DNA of 64,000 bases from GCA-2401735 sp051252095 (GTDB lineage Bacteria > Pseudomonadota > Gammaproteobacteria > Burkholderiales > Methylophilaceae), in assembly GCA_051252095.1 (NCBI GenBank), contig JBPOFK010000003.1, positions 1-64,000 of the forward strand, written 5' to 3'. Of this stretch, positions 34,698 through 43,624 are shown piece by piece. Both the position numbers and the translations under genes were made by a program. The notes below the pieces were generated by a model that worked only from the letters and a program-made list of their open reading frames with translations, made no database searches and was not told the origin of the DNA. The stretch's first letter is position 1. Every line of letters starts with the position of its first letter.

Positions 34698-36829
34698 TCG
34701 TTCGCTGTTGCCATTTCTTTTAACGTCACGTAGTCCGTTTTACCTGTGCCAAGAAGTGGAATTTCTTCTATGAAGACAATCTTTTTTGCAATTGCAAGCT
34801 CTGGGCTGCCAAGATTTTTTGCGACGATTTTTAAATCTTCCCTTTTCAGCTCAGGGTCTGTCGTGAACAAAATAATATTTTCGCCACGTTGCATATCCTC
34901 TTGTGTGCTAGCCGCATGTTGATGCTCAGGTGCGGCAGTATTAGCAATTTTTTCTACAACCTCTAGCGAAATCATCTCGCCAGCGATTTTGGCAAATCGT
35001 TTGACGCGCCCTTTAATGTATATAAATCCATTTGCGTCAATGGCAACAATATCTCCAGTGTTGTACCAGCCATCTTGTAATGAAACCAATTTTCCAGGGT
35101 TCTCGTATAAGTAATAGCCCATCATGTTGTTTTCACCTTTAACGTGAAGCAGACCACCATCATCTATCCCAGGCACTGGTTCCAACTTATGTTCTATGCC
35201 TGGTAGAAACTGACCAACACTACCGTTTGCATTAGCCATAAACGAGTTGACTGAAATGCCAGGCGCACACTCAGTCGCACCATAAGCTTCTAATATACGG
35301 ATACCAAATTTTTCAGAATAGGTTTTACGAACTTCATCATTCAGTTTTTCTGCGCCGGCTAGTACTAATCGTAATTTATAAAAATCATAGGGATGCGCAA
35401 ATTTTGCATAATTACTTAAAAATGTACTGGTGGCAAAAAGAACAGTACATCCACGATCGTATATTACTTCTGGAATGATCTTGTACTGAAGCGGGGAAGG
35501 GAACACAACTATCTTGATCCCGTTCAAAATAGCTACTAGTGAGCCTGTGAATCCAAATGCATGAAATAACGGTAGCACCATCATAAACTTGTCATCAGGG
35601 TTTAAATCATACATGGCCATGATTTGTGCAATATTAGCCAAAATACTTTTGTGAGAGTGTACAACACCCTTCGGTTTGCCTTCTGAGCCTGAGGTAAATA
35701 AGATAACTGCGGGCTCTTCTGGGTTTGCTCTTTCCATGACAGCGCGTGGATAATGCAGCGCATAACCAATTAGCCAAGCGCGATCTAACACGCCAAACGT
35801 TGATCGCAAATCTTCTAAATATAAAATATTTAAATGATTCAGCTCGCTGACAACGTCTTCCAGTTTAGCTGCTTCGATAAACTTTCTCGATGTAATAACT
35901 GTTTTAATATTCGCGGCAACACAAGCGTTCTGCATACCTGATGAGCCAGCGGTGTAATTTAAAAGCGCGGGTATTCTTTTAAAGGCGGTCATCCCCAATA
36001 ATAATGCAATGGTATTGGTCACATTTGGCATCAATACAGCAACCGCTTCATTTTCTTCACTGACTTTGGTGACGATGCGGCCTAATGCTAAACTCTTTTT
36101 TAAGAGTTCCTGATAGGTTTCTTCCACTTCACCCATGTCTTCAATTAATTTTGTTTGGCTACCGTATTTATCAATCGTATCTAAAAAAGCTTCATATAAT
36201 GTACGACTTTTTTGAGTTTGGAACAGCATTTTTTGCATAATACTGCGCATACTTTCACCCGCTATTCTGCGTCTTTGCTTTGCTGTTAATGGGGCATGAC
36301 CGCTGGGGCTTTCGATAACAATGTTTGTTTTAGGTAGAATGGTAAGGCTGACTCTAGGAAAGAGTTTTCTTGGATGTGAATCTGATAGCCGACCAAAATA
36401 GGATTGCGCAGCACCTTCTACCCGCACTGGTAGGATAGATGCATTTGATTTAGCGGCAACAAATCCAGGCCCATCATAAACTTTCATTAATGCGCCAGTC
36501 AGAGTGATTCTTCCTTCTGGGAAAATGACAATATTTTCTCCAGCTTGCAAGCGCTTGAGGACTTGTTTCATTGCATACGGGCTGTGAGGGTTAACTGCCA
36601 AGTAAGGCGTTAAACTTAAAAATAAGCGAAATATTCTGTTTTTAAGCACCCCAGTATGTACGACAAACGTGGCTTTTTTAGGCAAAAACAAGCCCAGTAA
36701 TAAGCCATCTAGAAAGGACTCATGATTGGCTACAATGAGTAAACCATTTTCTTGAGGTACGTTTTCTAAGCCGTTTACTTTTACTCTGAATACTATCTTG
36801 CACACAAAACGTAATATGCTAGCAATCAT
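34694..36829 (-). CDS. aas: Aas-type 2-acyl-GPE acyltransferase / acyl-ACP synthetase
   Basis: Bifunctional protein of 711 residues. An N-terminal PlsC-like domain has NHESFLD (His36-x4-Asp41) and VIFPEGRIT. A C-terminal AMP-forming ligase domain has LFTSGSEGKPKGVVHSH (about 378-394), YGATECAPG, YNTGDIVAIDANGF and the terminal lysine region GTGKTDYVTLKE. In E. coli, Aas re-acylates lysophosphatidylethanolamine brought in by LplT, and an LplT-like gene ends this operon. The start is 16 bases after the ArsR gene. It shares E. coli Aas's domain order. Confidence 0.88.
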   Translation of the reverse strand: MIASILRFVCKIVFRVKVNGLENVPQENGLLIVANHESFLDGLLLGLFLPKKATFVVHTGVLKNRIFRLFLSLTPYLAVNPHSPYAMKQVLKRLQAGENIVIFPEGRITLTGALMKVYDGPGFVAAKSNASILPVRVEGAAQSYFGRLSDSHPRKLFPRVSLTILPKTNIVIESPSGHAPLTAKQRRRIAGESMRSIMQKMLFQTQKSRTLYEAFLDTIDKYGSQTKLIEDMGEVEETYQELLKKSLALGRIVTKVSEENEAVAVLMPNVTNTIALLLGMTAFKRIPALLNYTAGSSGMQNACVAANIKTVITSRKFIEAAKLEDVVSELNHLNILYLEDLRSTFGVLDRAWLIGYALHYPRAVMERANPEEPAVILFTSGSEGKPKGVVHSHKSILANIAQIMAMYDLNPDDKFMMVLPLFHAFGFTGSLVAILNGIKIVVFPSPLQYKIIPEVIYDRGCTVLFATSTFLSNYAKFAHPYDFYKLRLVLAGAEKLNDEVRKTYSEKFGIRILEAYGATECAPGISVNSFMANANGSVGQFLPGIEHKLEPVPGIDDGGLLHVKGENNMMGYYLYENPGKLVSLQDGWYNTGDIVAIDANGFIYIKGRVKRFAKIAGEMISLEVVEKIANTAAPEHQHAASTQEDMQRGENIILFTTDPELKREDLKIVAKNLGSPELAIAKKIVFIEEIPLLGTGKTDYVTLKEMATANE

Positions 36830-36845
36830 TAACCATCCCTCAGCT

Positions 36846-37151
36846 TTATATTTCTTTTTTTATATAAGTTAACACACCATCAATCGCTTGGATGATATGT
36901 GCTTTGTTTACCCAAAAGAATACTTCTTTTCCTACTTTTTCGCTATGAAGTGCACCACATTGTTTGAGTAATTTAAGATGATGCGTCACAGCTGTACGAC
37001 TTAGGTTTGAACTGGCGACAATCTGTAGAATATTGAGCCGTTCATTTTTGTCAAAGCTTAACAGAATTCTCTGGCGTTGCTCATCCCCTATGGCAACGAA
37101 TAGGTCAGAAATGTTTTTCCATTCGTTAGGAATGTCTTTTAATTCTTTCAT
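36846..37151 (-). CDS. ArsR-family HTH repressor
   Basis: Winged-helix regulator of 101 residues: FVAIGDEQRQRILLSF, then recognition region SSNLSRTAVTHHLKLLKQCGAL and wing HSEKVGKEVFFWV. It lacks the ELCVCDL metal site of ArsR/SmtB, so the signal is probably not a metal bound there. It is the first gene of the seven-gene operon. The start codon touches a perfect palindrome that overlaps its promoter (37151-37176), so autorepression is likely. No ribosome site is seen, and the mRNA may begin at the ATG. Confidence 0.88.
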   Translation of the reverse strand: MKELKDIPNEWKNISDLFVAIGDEQRQRILLSFDKNERLNILQIVASSNLSRTAVTHHLKLLKQCGALHSEKVGKEVFFWVNKAHIIQAIDGVLTYIKKEI

Positions 37152-37186
37152 AACTAAATAATTAGTTATTTAGTTATGTTTGTCAA
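37151..37186 (-). promoter_or_regulatory. Promoter with palindromic operator of the ArsR-led operon
   Basis: Read on the reverse strand: TTGACA (37186-37181), a 17-base spacer, then AATTAT (37163-37158) as -10, which puts the start point at or within a base or two of the ATG (37151). The same bases form a perfect inverted repeat: arms TAACTAAATAA (37151-37161) and TTATTTAGTTA (37166-37176) around TTAG. ArsR-type dimers bind such repeats, so bound protein would cover the -10. Confidence 0.68.
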
Positions 37187-37211
37187 GTTTTATTTTCAGT
37201 TTGTGTCATAC

Positions 37212-37246
37212 AATAAAAAAAGCAGCTTGATACACAAGCTGCTTTC
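37212..37246 (-). terminator. Rho-independent terminator after the TolC-like gene
   Basis: On the reverse strand, AAGCAGCTTG-TGTAT-CAAGCTGCTT (10-bp stem) runs into TTTTTTATTG. It lies 14 bases after the stop of the TolC-like gene and ends the export operon before the ArsR operon. Confidence 0.9.
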
Positions 37247-37259
37247 ATTAGGGAAATCC

Positions 37260-39029
37260 TTACTCTGTAAAGTCTAGTTTGCTATAACCGAGTAGCGTAC
37301 CTGTGGCATAAGCGGTGTCTACCAATGAAACTTGATAATCACCAATCGCTTTAATTTCTTTAATTTGCGCCTCGCCTAAGCGGGTCAGTGTCTCTAATAC
37401 CTCAGTCATCGTTCTAAGGCCCTCATTAAATTGCTTTAATTCTGCCTCATAATTAATACCCGCAATCAGGACTTGTTGGCGGGCCGCCAAAATGCGTTGC
37501 CAGTTTTGCTCAATTTGATCGACTGCGTCATATATTTCTTTTTTGATTGTTAATGTTTGTAATGTTTTTGTAGTTAGTCTTTGGCTGCGCTGTTGTATCG
37601 CTTTCGCTAATCTGGCTTTATTCGCTTCATTGCTAATTGGCATTTCAAATTTAAAACCAACCGACCAATCATTAAACTCACCATTCAATACATTGTTGTA
37701 ACTATTGCCAAAACTATCAAATGTATTTGATAGCGCACCATATTGATAGTCTATTGTAAAAAGGGGAAGCGTTTGATTTTCTAGGTAATCTATTTTTGCA
37801 AGGTCTGCAGCTAATTTCAGTTCTTGTGTTAACAGTTCGATACGCCCTTCTTGCGCATCTTGTAATAGTTTCTGTCGATTAATATCGTACTTAACTAAAT
37901 TAGGCAAGGTGCTCGGTAAAAATATACTGTCCAGTGAAGGGTTGTCAGTGATATCGTTGAGTAAAAACTGTAGCTGTCGATTGGCCAGCTTCAAGTTTGT
38001 TTCAGCAATAATTAATGCCTCTAAACGGTCAGCAACGCCAATTTCAGCACGATTGATTTCAACACGTGCTGTTAGGCCTTCTTCAACACGTGTTTTGACC
38101 ATTTGTAAGTTTTGCTGCGCATACTCATATTGTTGACGTCGTACATCCAACTGCCCCCAACTTTCATATAGTTTCCAGTAAGCTTTATCGACCATCGCGA
38201 TGATGCGAATGCTTTGTAAGCGCGTATTTAACGTTGAAGCTTGCTGCTCAAACTCAGCGATACGAATACTGGCTTCATTAACATCTCGCCCCGCGTTTCT
38301 AAGGAGCGGCTGACTGAGGGAAAAGCGCAATGCACTTTGGTATTGTTCGCTATCGAACTGACCGCCTTTGCGGGAGGTGTCTTTATTGTTGAGTGGGGTA
38401 CTTAATGTCACCGTACCACCGGTACGCAAAGGCACCCTAATGCCAGTTTCGACATCAAAACCTGTAATTTCTTGCGCTAATTGATCGAGCTTAACTTGTT
38501 GCTTGTCGAGCGCTGGATTTGTAGATTTAAATTCGACATAATCTGAGGATTGTTTTGGGTAATCGTTTTCTTTATATTTAGCATAAACATAAAAAATTTG
38601 ATCAAATTTTGCTTCTTCCTTTCGCACGTCACTAGATGCAATATCGGGATCAATTTTAGCAACCTGAATATTTAAATTATTCCTTAATGCTTTAATTCTT
38701 AAATCAGCCAGAGTGGTTTGATAAGCCTTATTCGCATCGGCGATATTTAGATCTAAAACATTGGATTCTTCTGGATGGTCATATGGTTTCAACACATTCT
38801 TGAGCTCCAAGTCTAATTTTGGGTTGGCTTTAAACTTAACTGCATTATTTTCATCTATAGCTTGCTTAAGCGATTTAGCTGGGGTGTTTGAATATTGCTC
38901 TAAATTTAATGATTCATCTTTTTGAAGCCGAACATCTGCCTTAGGCAATTCTTCTGCCACACTTTCAATAGCTAAAAATAGAAAGGCGAAGGGAAAGATG
39001 AGTAAGAAACGCTTCAGCATAAAAATCAT
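37260..39029 (-). CDS. TolC-family outer-membrane efflux protein
   Basis: Protein of 589 residues, longer than usual (about 450) because of a polar N-terminal part. Signal peptide (about 4-25, ending SVAEE) leads into OEP-type sequence: long amphipathic helices (LRFSLSQPLLRNAG, RIAEFEQQASTLNTRLQSIR, MVKTRVEEGLTARVEINRAE, WSVGFKFEMPISNEANKARL) and the ending TLTRLGEAQIKEIKAIGDYQ. It should form the outer-membrane tunnel for the HlyD/ABC proteins encoded just upstream; it overlaps the HlyD gene by ATGA. Confidence 0.86.
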   Translation of the reverse strand: MIFMLKRFLLIFPFAFLFLAIESVAEELPKADVRLQKDESLNLEQYSNTPAKSLKQAIDENNAVKFKANPKLDLELKNVLKPYDHPEESNVLDLNIADANKAYQTTLADLRIKALRNNLNIQVAKIDPDIASSDVRKEEAKFDQIFYVYAKYKENDYPKQSSDYVEFKSTNPALDKQQVKLDQLAQEITGFDVETGIRVPLRTGGTVTLSTPLNNKDTSRKGGQFDSEQYQSALRFSLSQPLLRNAGRDVNEASIRIAEFEQQASTLNTRLQSIRIIAMVDKAYWKLYESWGQLDVRRQQYEYAQQNLQMVKTRVEEGLTARVEINRAEIGVADRLEALIIAETNLKLANRQLQFLLNDITDNPSLDSIFLPSTLPNLVKYDINRQKLLQDAQEGRIELLTQELKLAADLAKIDYLENQTLPLFTIDYQYGALSNTFDSFGNSYNNVLNGEFNDWSVGFKFEMPISNEANKARLAKAIQQRSQRLTTKTLQTLTIKKEIYDAVDQIEQNWQRILAARQQVLIAGINYEAELKQFNEGLRTMTEVLETLTRLGEAQIKEIKAIGDYQVSLVDTAYATGTLLGYSKLDFTE

Positions 39030-40339
39030 TTACCGCTTAAAGGAGTCCCTCGTAAGTTATTGGAAGCTTCTTGCGGTAATCTAGCAGGGAATCCGTTGAC
39101 CATACGCCATATTTCATAACCAATAGAAACTTTTTGCAATAAAATCCAAGCCCTTGCGCTGACGCCTTGACGTAGCATAGTGGCTGATGGCCAATCACGG
39201 TCACCGTCTGGTAAAACCATTACACGAAAATTTCCCATGCCATTATCTGTTGGGTCAACAAAAGCAACCTGACCTTTAAATGTGCCGATACTGGCTTTTG
39301 GCCAGCCAGACACTTGAATAGCAGGCCAACCTTCAAAGGCTAGTCTAACCTCGCTGCCTTTGGCAATTAACATTGCGTCTCGGCCATCAACCCAAAGCTC
39401 AACTGCGCGTGAGTCTGTGTTGGGTACAATAATTAAAAGTTGTTGTCCTTTCGAGATTACTTGAGACTGCGAATTGATAGGTAATCTGTGAATAACGCCA
39501 TCTCTGGGTGCAATCACTCTCTGCATGTTTTGGCGGGATAAGCTGATTTCAGAGCTGGTTAAGCTATTTTCACTATCGGCAAGTTCGCCTTTTATTTTAT
39601 TAATTAAAGCACTACTGGCGTCCAGTGAAGCTTGCGTATCTGCCCTAATTTGTAAGATTTCTGCTGAAGCAGATTTGGCTTCTGCTTTCGCAGAATTGAG
39701 ATTGGCTTGCGCACTATTGAGGCTGCGTTTGGCAAGAATAAAGTCGCGTTCTGCAACCTCAACATCTCTTTTGGAGACTAAGCCGTCTTGATATAAACGT
39801 TGTAACCGGTTCGTTTGAAATTCTGCCGTATCTAATGTCGCTTGGGTCGCACTAAGTGACTCTGAGGCAGATAAAGTCTTTTGTTGCGCAACATCCAATT
39901 TAAATTGGGCAGCGGCAATTTTTGCATCCCTAGATGAGATTAAGTTCTGTTGCTGAATTTCATAGGCCTTTAACTCATCACGTTTGGCATCAAGTTTTAG
40001 TTGTTGATTGTCACGTTGCGCTGATAGGCGGTCTTTAAATTGAGGGTCAATATCACTGATTTCGAGTAATACATCTCCTTTTTTTACAAATGATCCTTCC
40101 TGAACATTCCATTTGTTAATGACGCCACTCACAGGCGCATCAATACTTTGTATCCGCTCAGAAGGAGAGAAAGCCGTCACTTGACCGCTAGCATTTACGT
40201 TCTGCCGCCAAGGTAAAAACAGTGAAAGTAAAGGGAGGATAAAAAATGCAACACCTAAAAATCGTGCATATGTCTTAACAAACGCTGGTGTGCGTGCCGC
40301 GGTTAATGCATCATCAGGATGGTTAATTTGCGCACTCAT
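39026..40339 (-). CDS. HlyD-family membrane fusion protein
   Basis: Periplasmic adaptor of 437 residues with one membrane helix (about 27-44, FLGVAFFILPLLSLFLPW). Lipoyl halves VSGVINKWNVQEGSFVKKGD (about 70-90) and VIAPRDGVIHRLPI flank a long coiled coil (about 95-275). The C-terminal part carries a beta barrel with GQVAFVDPTDNGMGNFRVMV. It joins the inner-membrane ABC protein to the TolC-like channel. Both flanking genes overlap it by four bases, a fully coupled three-gene operon. Confidence 0.88.
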   Translation of the reverse strand: MSAQINHPDDALTAARTPAFVKTYARFLGVAFFILPLLSLFLPWRQNVNASGQVTAFSPSERIQSIDAPVSGVINKWNVQEGSFVKKGDVLLEISDIDPQFKDRLSAQRDNQQLKLDAKRDELKAYEIQQQNLISSRDAKIAAAQFKLDVAQQKTLSASESLSATQATLDTAEFQTNRLQRLYQDGLVSKRDVEVAERDFILAKRSLNSAQANLNSAKAEAKSASAEILQIRADTQASLDASSALINKIKGELADSENSLTSSEISLSRQNMQRVIAPRDGVIHRLPINSQSQVISKGQQLLIIVPNTDSRAVELWVDGRDAMLIAKGSEVRLAFEGWPAIQVSGWPKASIGTFKGQVAFVDPTDNGMGNFRVMVLPDGDRDWPSATMLRQGVSARAWILLQKVSIGYEIWRMVNGFPARLPQEASNNLRGTPLSGK

Positions 40340-41994
40340 GGTTTTTTGCCTATTAAATCAGAAAGGATTAGTTGTTGATCAAATTCTGCTGCAATTGATT
40401 TAGAGCGCGTGGTCAGTAATAACATCCAGTCATTTTTTCGTTTAATAAAGTAATCAATCACAATTTTTGTTTGTTCAGGATTTAAATTATCGATAATCCC
40501 ATCAATAATGAGTAATTCAGGGTTAGTTACAATGGCCCTCACTAGCATGAGCCTTTGCAATTGTGTCGTTGAGAGCGGTGCGCCGAATCCAGTCAGCTTT
40601 GTATCCATGCCATGTGCTAATTTTGAAATATCATCTATTAAATGTAGCTCTTTCAACACTTCATTAATTTCATGCATAGAGATGTCTGTGTTGCCAAGCT
40701 GAATGTTTTCTAGGATAGTGCCTTCAATCACCTCAACCTCGGTTGTGATGCCGATCTTGTTTCTAAGTGCCTGACGGTTTATCTGGCGCAAATCTACACC
40801 ATTAAATTCAATTTGACCTTGAAGCGGTTGACGTAGGCCTGTAACCAAATCAACGATCGTTGATTTGCCACTACCAGAGATTCCCATAATGGCAAGGCTC
40901 TGCCCTTTTTCTAAGTTGAAACTAATGTTTTGAATGGGGTGAATACGGTCTGAATACGCAAAACTGATAGTATTTGCTGATAATGCTTTTAAAGTATCTA
41001 AAGCAGTATGGTTGGCCTTTATTTCTTCCTGTGGTAAGTCATCCAATATGCCAATCTTGTCTAGAGCAGCCAAAATATCATAGTAATCACCTAATTTGCT
41101 GACTAGCCTAACAAAAGCAGCCAAAATACCAAAAAAAATGAGTTCCGCAGCCACAAACTGGCCAAGATTAATCTGACCATTCACCACTAATAAACCAGCC
41201 GTTGCCAGCATGGCGGTACCAATAAAGGCATAAAACATGACTGCGCCAAATGTTTGTGAAAGCAAATATGAAAAATGAGCGGCGCGTTTGGTTAAATATT
41301 GATTCGCAAGTTTATTGGTAAAGGACTCTGCGCGATATAAGCCATTATAAAATTTAAATAAATAGAAATTACCAGCGATGGACTCTAGCCAAGCAGCTGT
41401 CGCATATTTGGCCTCTGATTCTTCAATGGCGGTTTTCGTTGCATTCTTCCCTAACACTGCCAGAATAAACCAAAAGAAAAGCAGCAACATAATCACAATG
41501 ATTGCAAAATAAAAACTGTAGAAAACTAATATAATGCTACCAATAATTATTTGAACCGCGGCGATAAAACCAACGGTTAATAGCACAGCAGCGGATTTCT
41601 GAATCGTGGTGATATCAAAAAAACGATTGACTAACTCAACAGGATTAGTCTTGTCGTAAATACTAATAATGGCGCCTTGCGTTTTGCGTGCAACATGCAT
41701 CGCTGTCCCCACAAATAATCTGCGCTGGATTAATTCAACGACATACGTTTCCAACACAAATAGTAAGCCGGACAACACCAATAATCCAAATAAAATAATG
41801 GAAATCACGATCAGTGGCTCAATAACACCGCCCATCGTTACATTATTGACCAGTGTTTGCACTGCAACAGGTGTTGCGATGCTAAGCAGACTGTAACCAA
41901 TGATTAAATAAAATAGGATGAATAAATCATCTTTTTCACTTTTAATGAGGGTTGATAATCTTTCATGCGGCGAAAATTTACTATGTTTATTCAT
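40336..41994 (-). CDS. ABC exporter (permease-ATPase) with degenerate ATPase motifs
   Basis: Protein of 552 residues: about six helices (to residue 310), then a nucleotide-binding domain, the fusion typical of type I secretion, without a C39 peptidase. Walker A GISGSGKST (371-379) is intact. Other motifs are not: the signature is LSTTQ (474-478) for LSGGQ; Walker B is LLIIDG (494-499), with Gly where the catalytic Glu belongs; the switch His is missing (LLTTRSK, 526-532); and the Q loop reads TTEVEVIEG. Hydrolysis is probably weak or absent. ATG 41994 is chosen over a TTG at 42051 with no ribosome site. Confidence 0.83.
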   Translation of the reverse strand: MNKHSKFSPHERLSTLIKSEKDDLFILFYLIIGYSLLSIATPVAVQTLVNNVTMGGVIEPLIVISIILFGLLVLSGLLFVLETYVVELIQRRLFVGTAMHVARKTQGAIISIYDKTNPVELVNRFFDITTIQKSAAVLLTVGFIAAVQIIIGSIILVFYSFYFAIIVIMLLLFFWFILAVLGKNATKTAIEESEAKYATAAWLESIAGNFYLFKFYNGLYRAESFTNKLANQYLTKRAAHFSYLLSQTFGAVMFYAFIGTAMLATAGLLVVNGQINLGQFVAAELIFFGILAAFVRLVSKLGDYYDILAALDKIGILDDLPQEEIKANHTALDTLKALSANTISFAYSDRIHPIQNISFNLEKGQSLAIMGISGSGKSTIVDLVTGLRQPLQGQIEFNGVDLRQINRQALRNKIGITTEVEVIEGTILENIQLGNTDISMHEINEVLKELHLIDDISKLAHGMDTKLTGFGAPLSTTQLQRLMLVRAIVTNPELLIIDGIIDNLNPEQTKIVIDYFIKRKNDWMLLLTTRSKSIAAEFDQQLILSDLIGKKP

Positions 41995-42076
41995 AATCTC
42001 GGAAGCTACTATTCTGCATTGATGGATATTAACATCCGCAGTATTAAACAATTTTTAGCGATAAAAGTTCCTTGCT

Positions 42077-42104
42077 AAAAAAACGGCCCGCGAAGCGAGC
42101 CGTT
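42077..42104 (-). terminator. Rho-independent terminator of the porin-glnK-amtB operon
   Basis: On the reverse strand, AACGGCTCGC-TTC-GCGGGCCGTT (10-bp stem with one mismatch) is followed by TTTTT. It lies 31 bases after the amtB stop. Confidence 0.9.
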
Positions 42105-42134
42105 CTATATTACTACAGTTGCGTCTATTTCTTA

Positions 42135-43613
42135 TTACATTGTGTAAGCACGCTCACCATGTGAAGATGTGTCTAGACCTTCACGTTCAGCTTCTTCTGA
42201 AACACGCAAGCCTACAACCATATCAACAATTTTATAGCAGATGTAAGCAACGACACCAGACCATACGATTGTGATAATGACACCTTCTGCTTGAATCATC
42301 ACTTGTGAAGCGATAGAGAAATCATCGCCACCAGTACCGCCAAGGCCAGGTGCTGTAAATACGCCAGTTAACAAAGCACCAACAATACCACCTACACCAT
42401 GCACACCAAAGACATCAAGTGAATCATCGGCACCAAGCATTTTCTTCAGGCCAGTAACACCCCATAAGCACAAGAAGCCGCCAGATAAACCAACGATAAT
42501 CGCACCCATAGGTCCAACTGAACCACAAGCAGGGGTAATGGCAACTAAACCTGCAACAGCACCAGATGCTGCACCTAACATTGACGCCTTGCCTCTTGTC
42601 AATGCTTCACCTAGAGACCAAGCTAATACGGCAGCTGCTGTAGCGAGTAGCGTATTAATAAACGCTAAACCAGCACCACCAGTTGCTTCTAAGTTAGAGC
42701 CAGCGTTAAAACCGAACCAGCCTACCCATAGTAATGAAGCACCAATCATTGTCATGGTTAAAGAGTGAGGCGCAAAGCTTTCTTTACCGTAACCAATGCG
42801 TTTGCCAATCATGTATGCACCAACTAAACCAGCCATCGCCGCATTGATATGCACAACAGTACCACCAGCAAAGTCAAGTGCACCAGCGTCTAACAAGTAA
42901 CCGCCTGTACCCCAAACCATGTGCGCGATTGGTAAATAGCTGAATGTAAACCAAAGTAGGCTGAATAATAGAACAGCGCTGAATTTAGTACGTTCTGCAA
43001 AAGAACCTACAATCAGTGCACAAGTAATGCCAGCAAAAGTACATTGGAAAGCAATGAAAATCATTTCTGGAATCATCACACCATCAGTAAATGTCGCCGC
43101 TAGTGAATCCATCGTGACCCCTTTTAGGAATAGTTTTCCTAAGTCACCAATGATTAGACCTTCGCCACTACCGAATGCCAAGCTGTAACCGTAGACTGCC
43201 CAAGCTACTGAAATAAGTGAGAAGACAACTAATACTTGCATTAAGATAGATAGCATATTTTTACTGCGAACTAGACCGCCGTAGAATAACGCCAAACCAG
43301 GGACAGTCATTAGGATGACTAATAGTGTCGCCACCATCATCCAAGTCGTGTCACCTTTGTCTACCGTTGGAGCAACTTCTGGCGCAGCTTCTTCTGCAAC
43401 AGCCTCTGCTGGTGCTGCTTCATCTACTGCCGCTTCTACTTCAGTTGTCATTGCTTCAACTTCTTCAGTCGTGGCTTCCATCGCTGTATCGACTGCTTCA
43501 GTCATTTCTTCTGCAGTCTCTGCCATGTCTTCTGCATAGCTAATACTACTTGTTGCTATTGCACCTGCACCCATAAAGGCAACAAGTGATAATATTGATA
43601 ATAATTTTTTCAT
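42135..43613 (-). CDS. amtB: AmtB ammonium transporter
   Basis: Protein of 492 residues. After a signal peptide (about 1-27) comes an unusual acidic Ala/Glu/Thr-rich stretch (about 28-85: EMTEAVDTAMEATTEEVEAM and so on). The Amt fold follows, with 11 helices: LFYGGLVRSKNMLSILMQ, FAGGTVVHINAAMAGLVGAY (pore His) and DVFGVHGVGGIVGALLTGVF (second pore His). It imports ammonium and is blocked by GlnK when nitrogen is plentiful. It is the last gene of the operon, 11 bases after glnK. Confidence 0.95.
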   Translation of the reverse strand: MKKLLSILSLVAFMGAGAIATSSISYAEDMAETAEEMTEAVDTAMEATTEEVEAMTTEVEAAVDEAAPAEAVAEEAAPEVAPTVDKGDTTWMMVATLLVILMTVPGLALFYGGLVRSKNMLSILMQVLVVFSLISVAWAVYGYSLAFGSGEGLIIGDLGKLFLKGVTMDSLAATFTDGVMIPEMIFIAFQCTFAGITCALIVGSFAERTKFSAVLLFSLLWFTFSYLPIAHMVWGTGGYLLDAGALDFAGGTVVHINAAMAGLVGAYMIGKRIGYGKESFAPHSLTMTMIGASLLWVGWFGFNAGSNLEATGGAGLAFINTLLATAAAVLAWSLGEALTRGKASMLGAASGAVAGLVAITPACGSVGPMGAIIVGLSGGFLCLWGVTGLKKMLGADDSLDVFGVHGVGGIVGALLTGVFTAPGLGGTGGDDFSIASQVMIQAEGVIITIVWSGVVAYICYKIVDMVVGLRVSEEAEREGLDTSSHGERAYTM

Positions 43614-43624
43614 GTGATTACCCC

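Noticed and set aside
43315..43543. Open frames rich in Ala/Ser/Leu on the plus strand inside amtB
   Set aside because: They mirror the repetitive Glu/Ala/Thr leader of AmtB on the other strand and have no ribosome site or family features.
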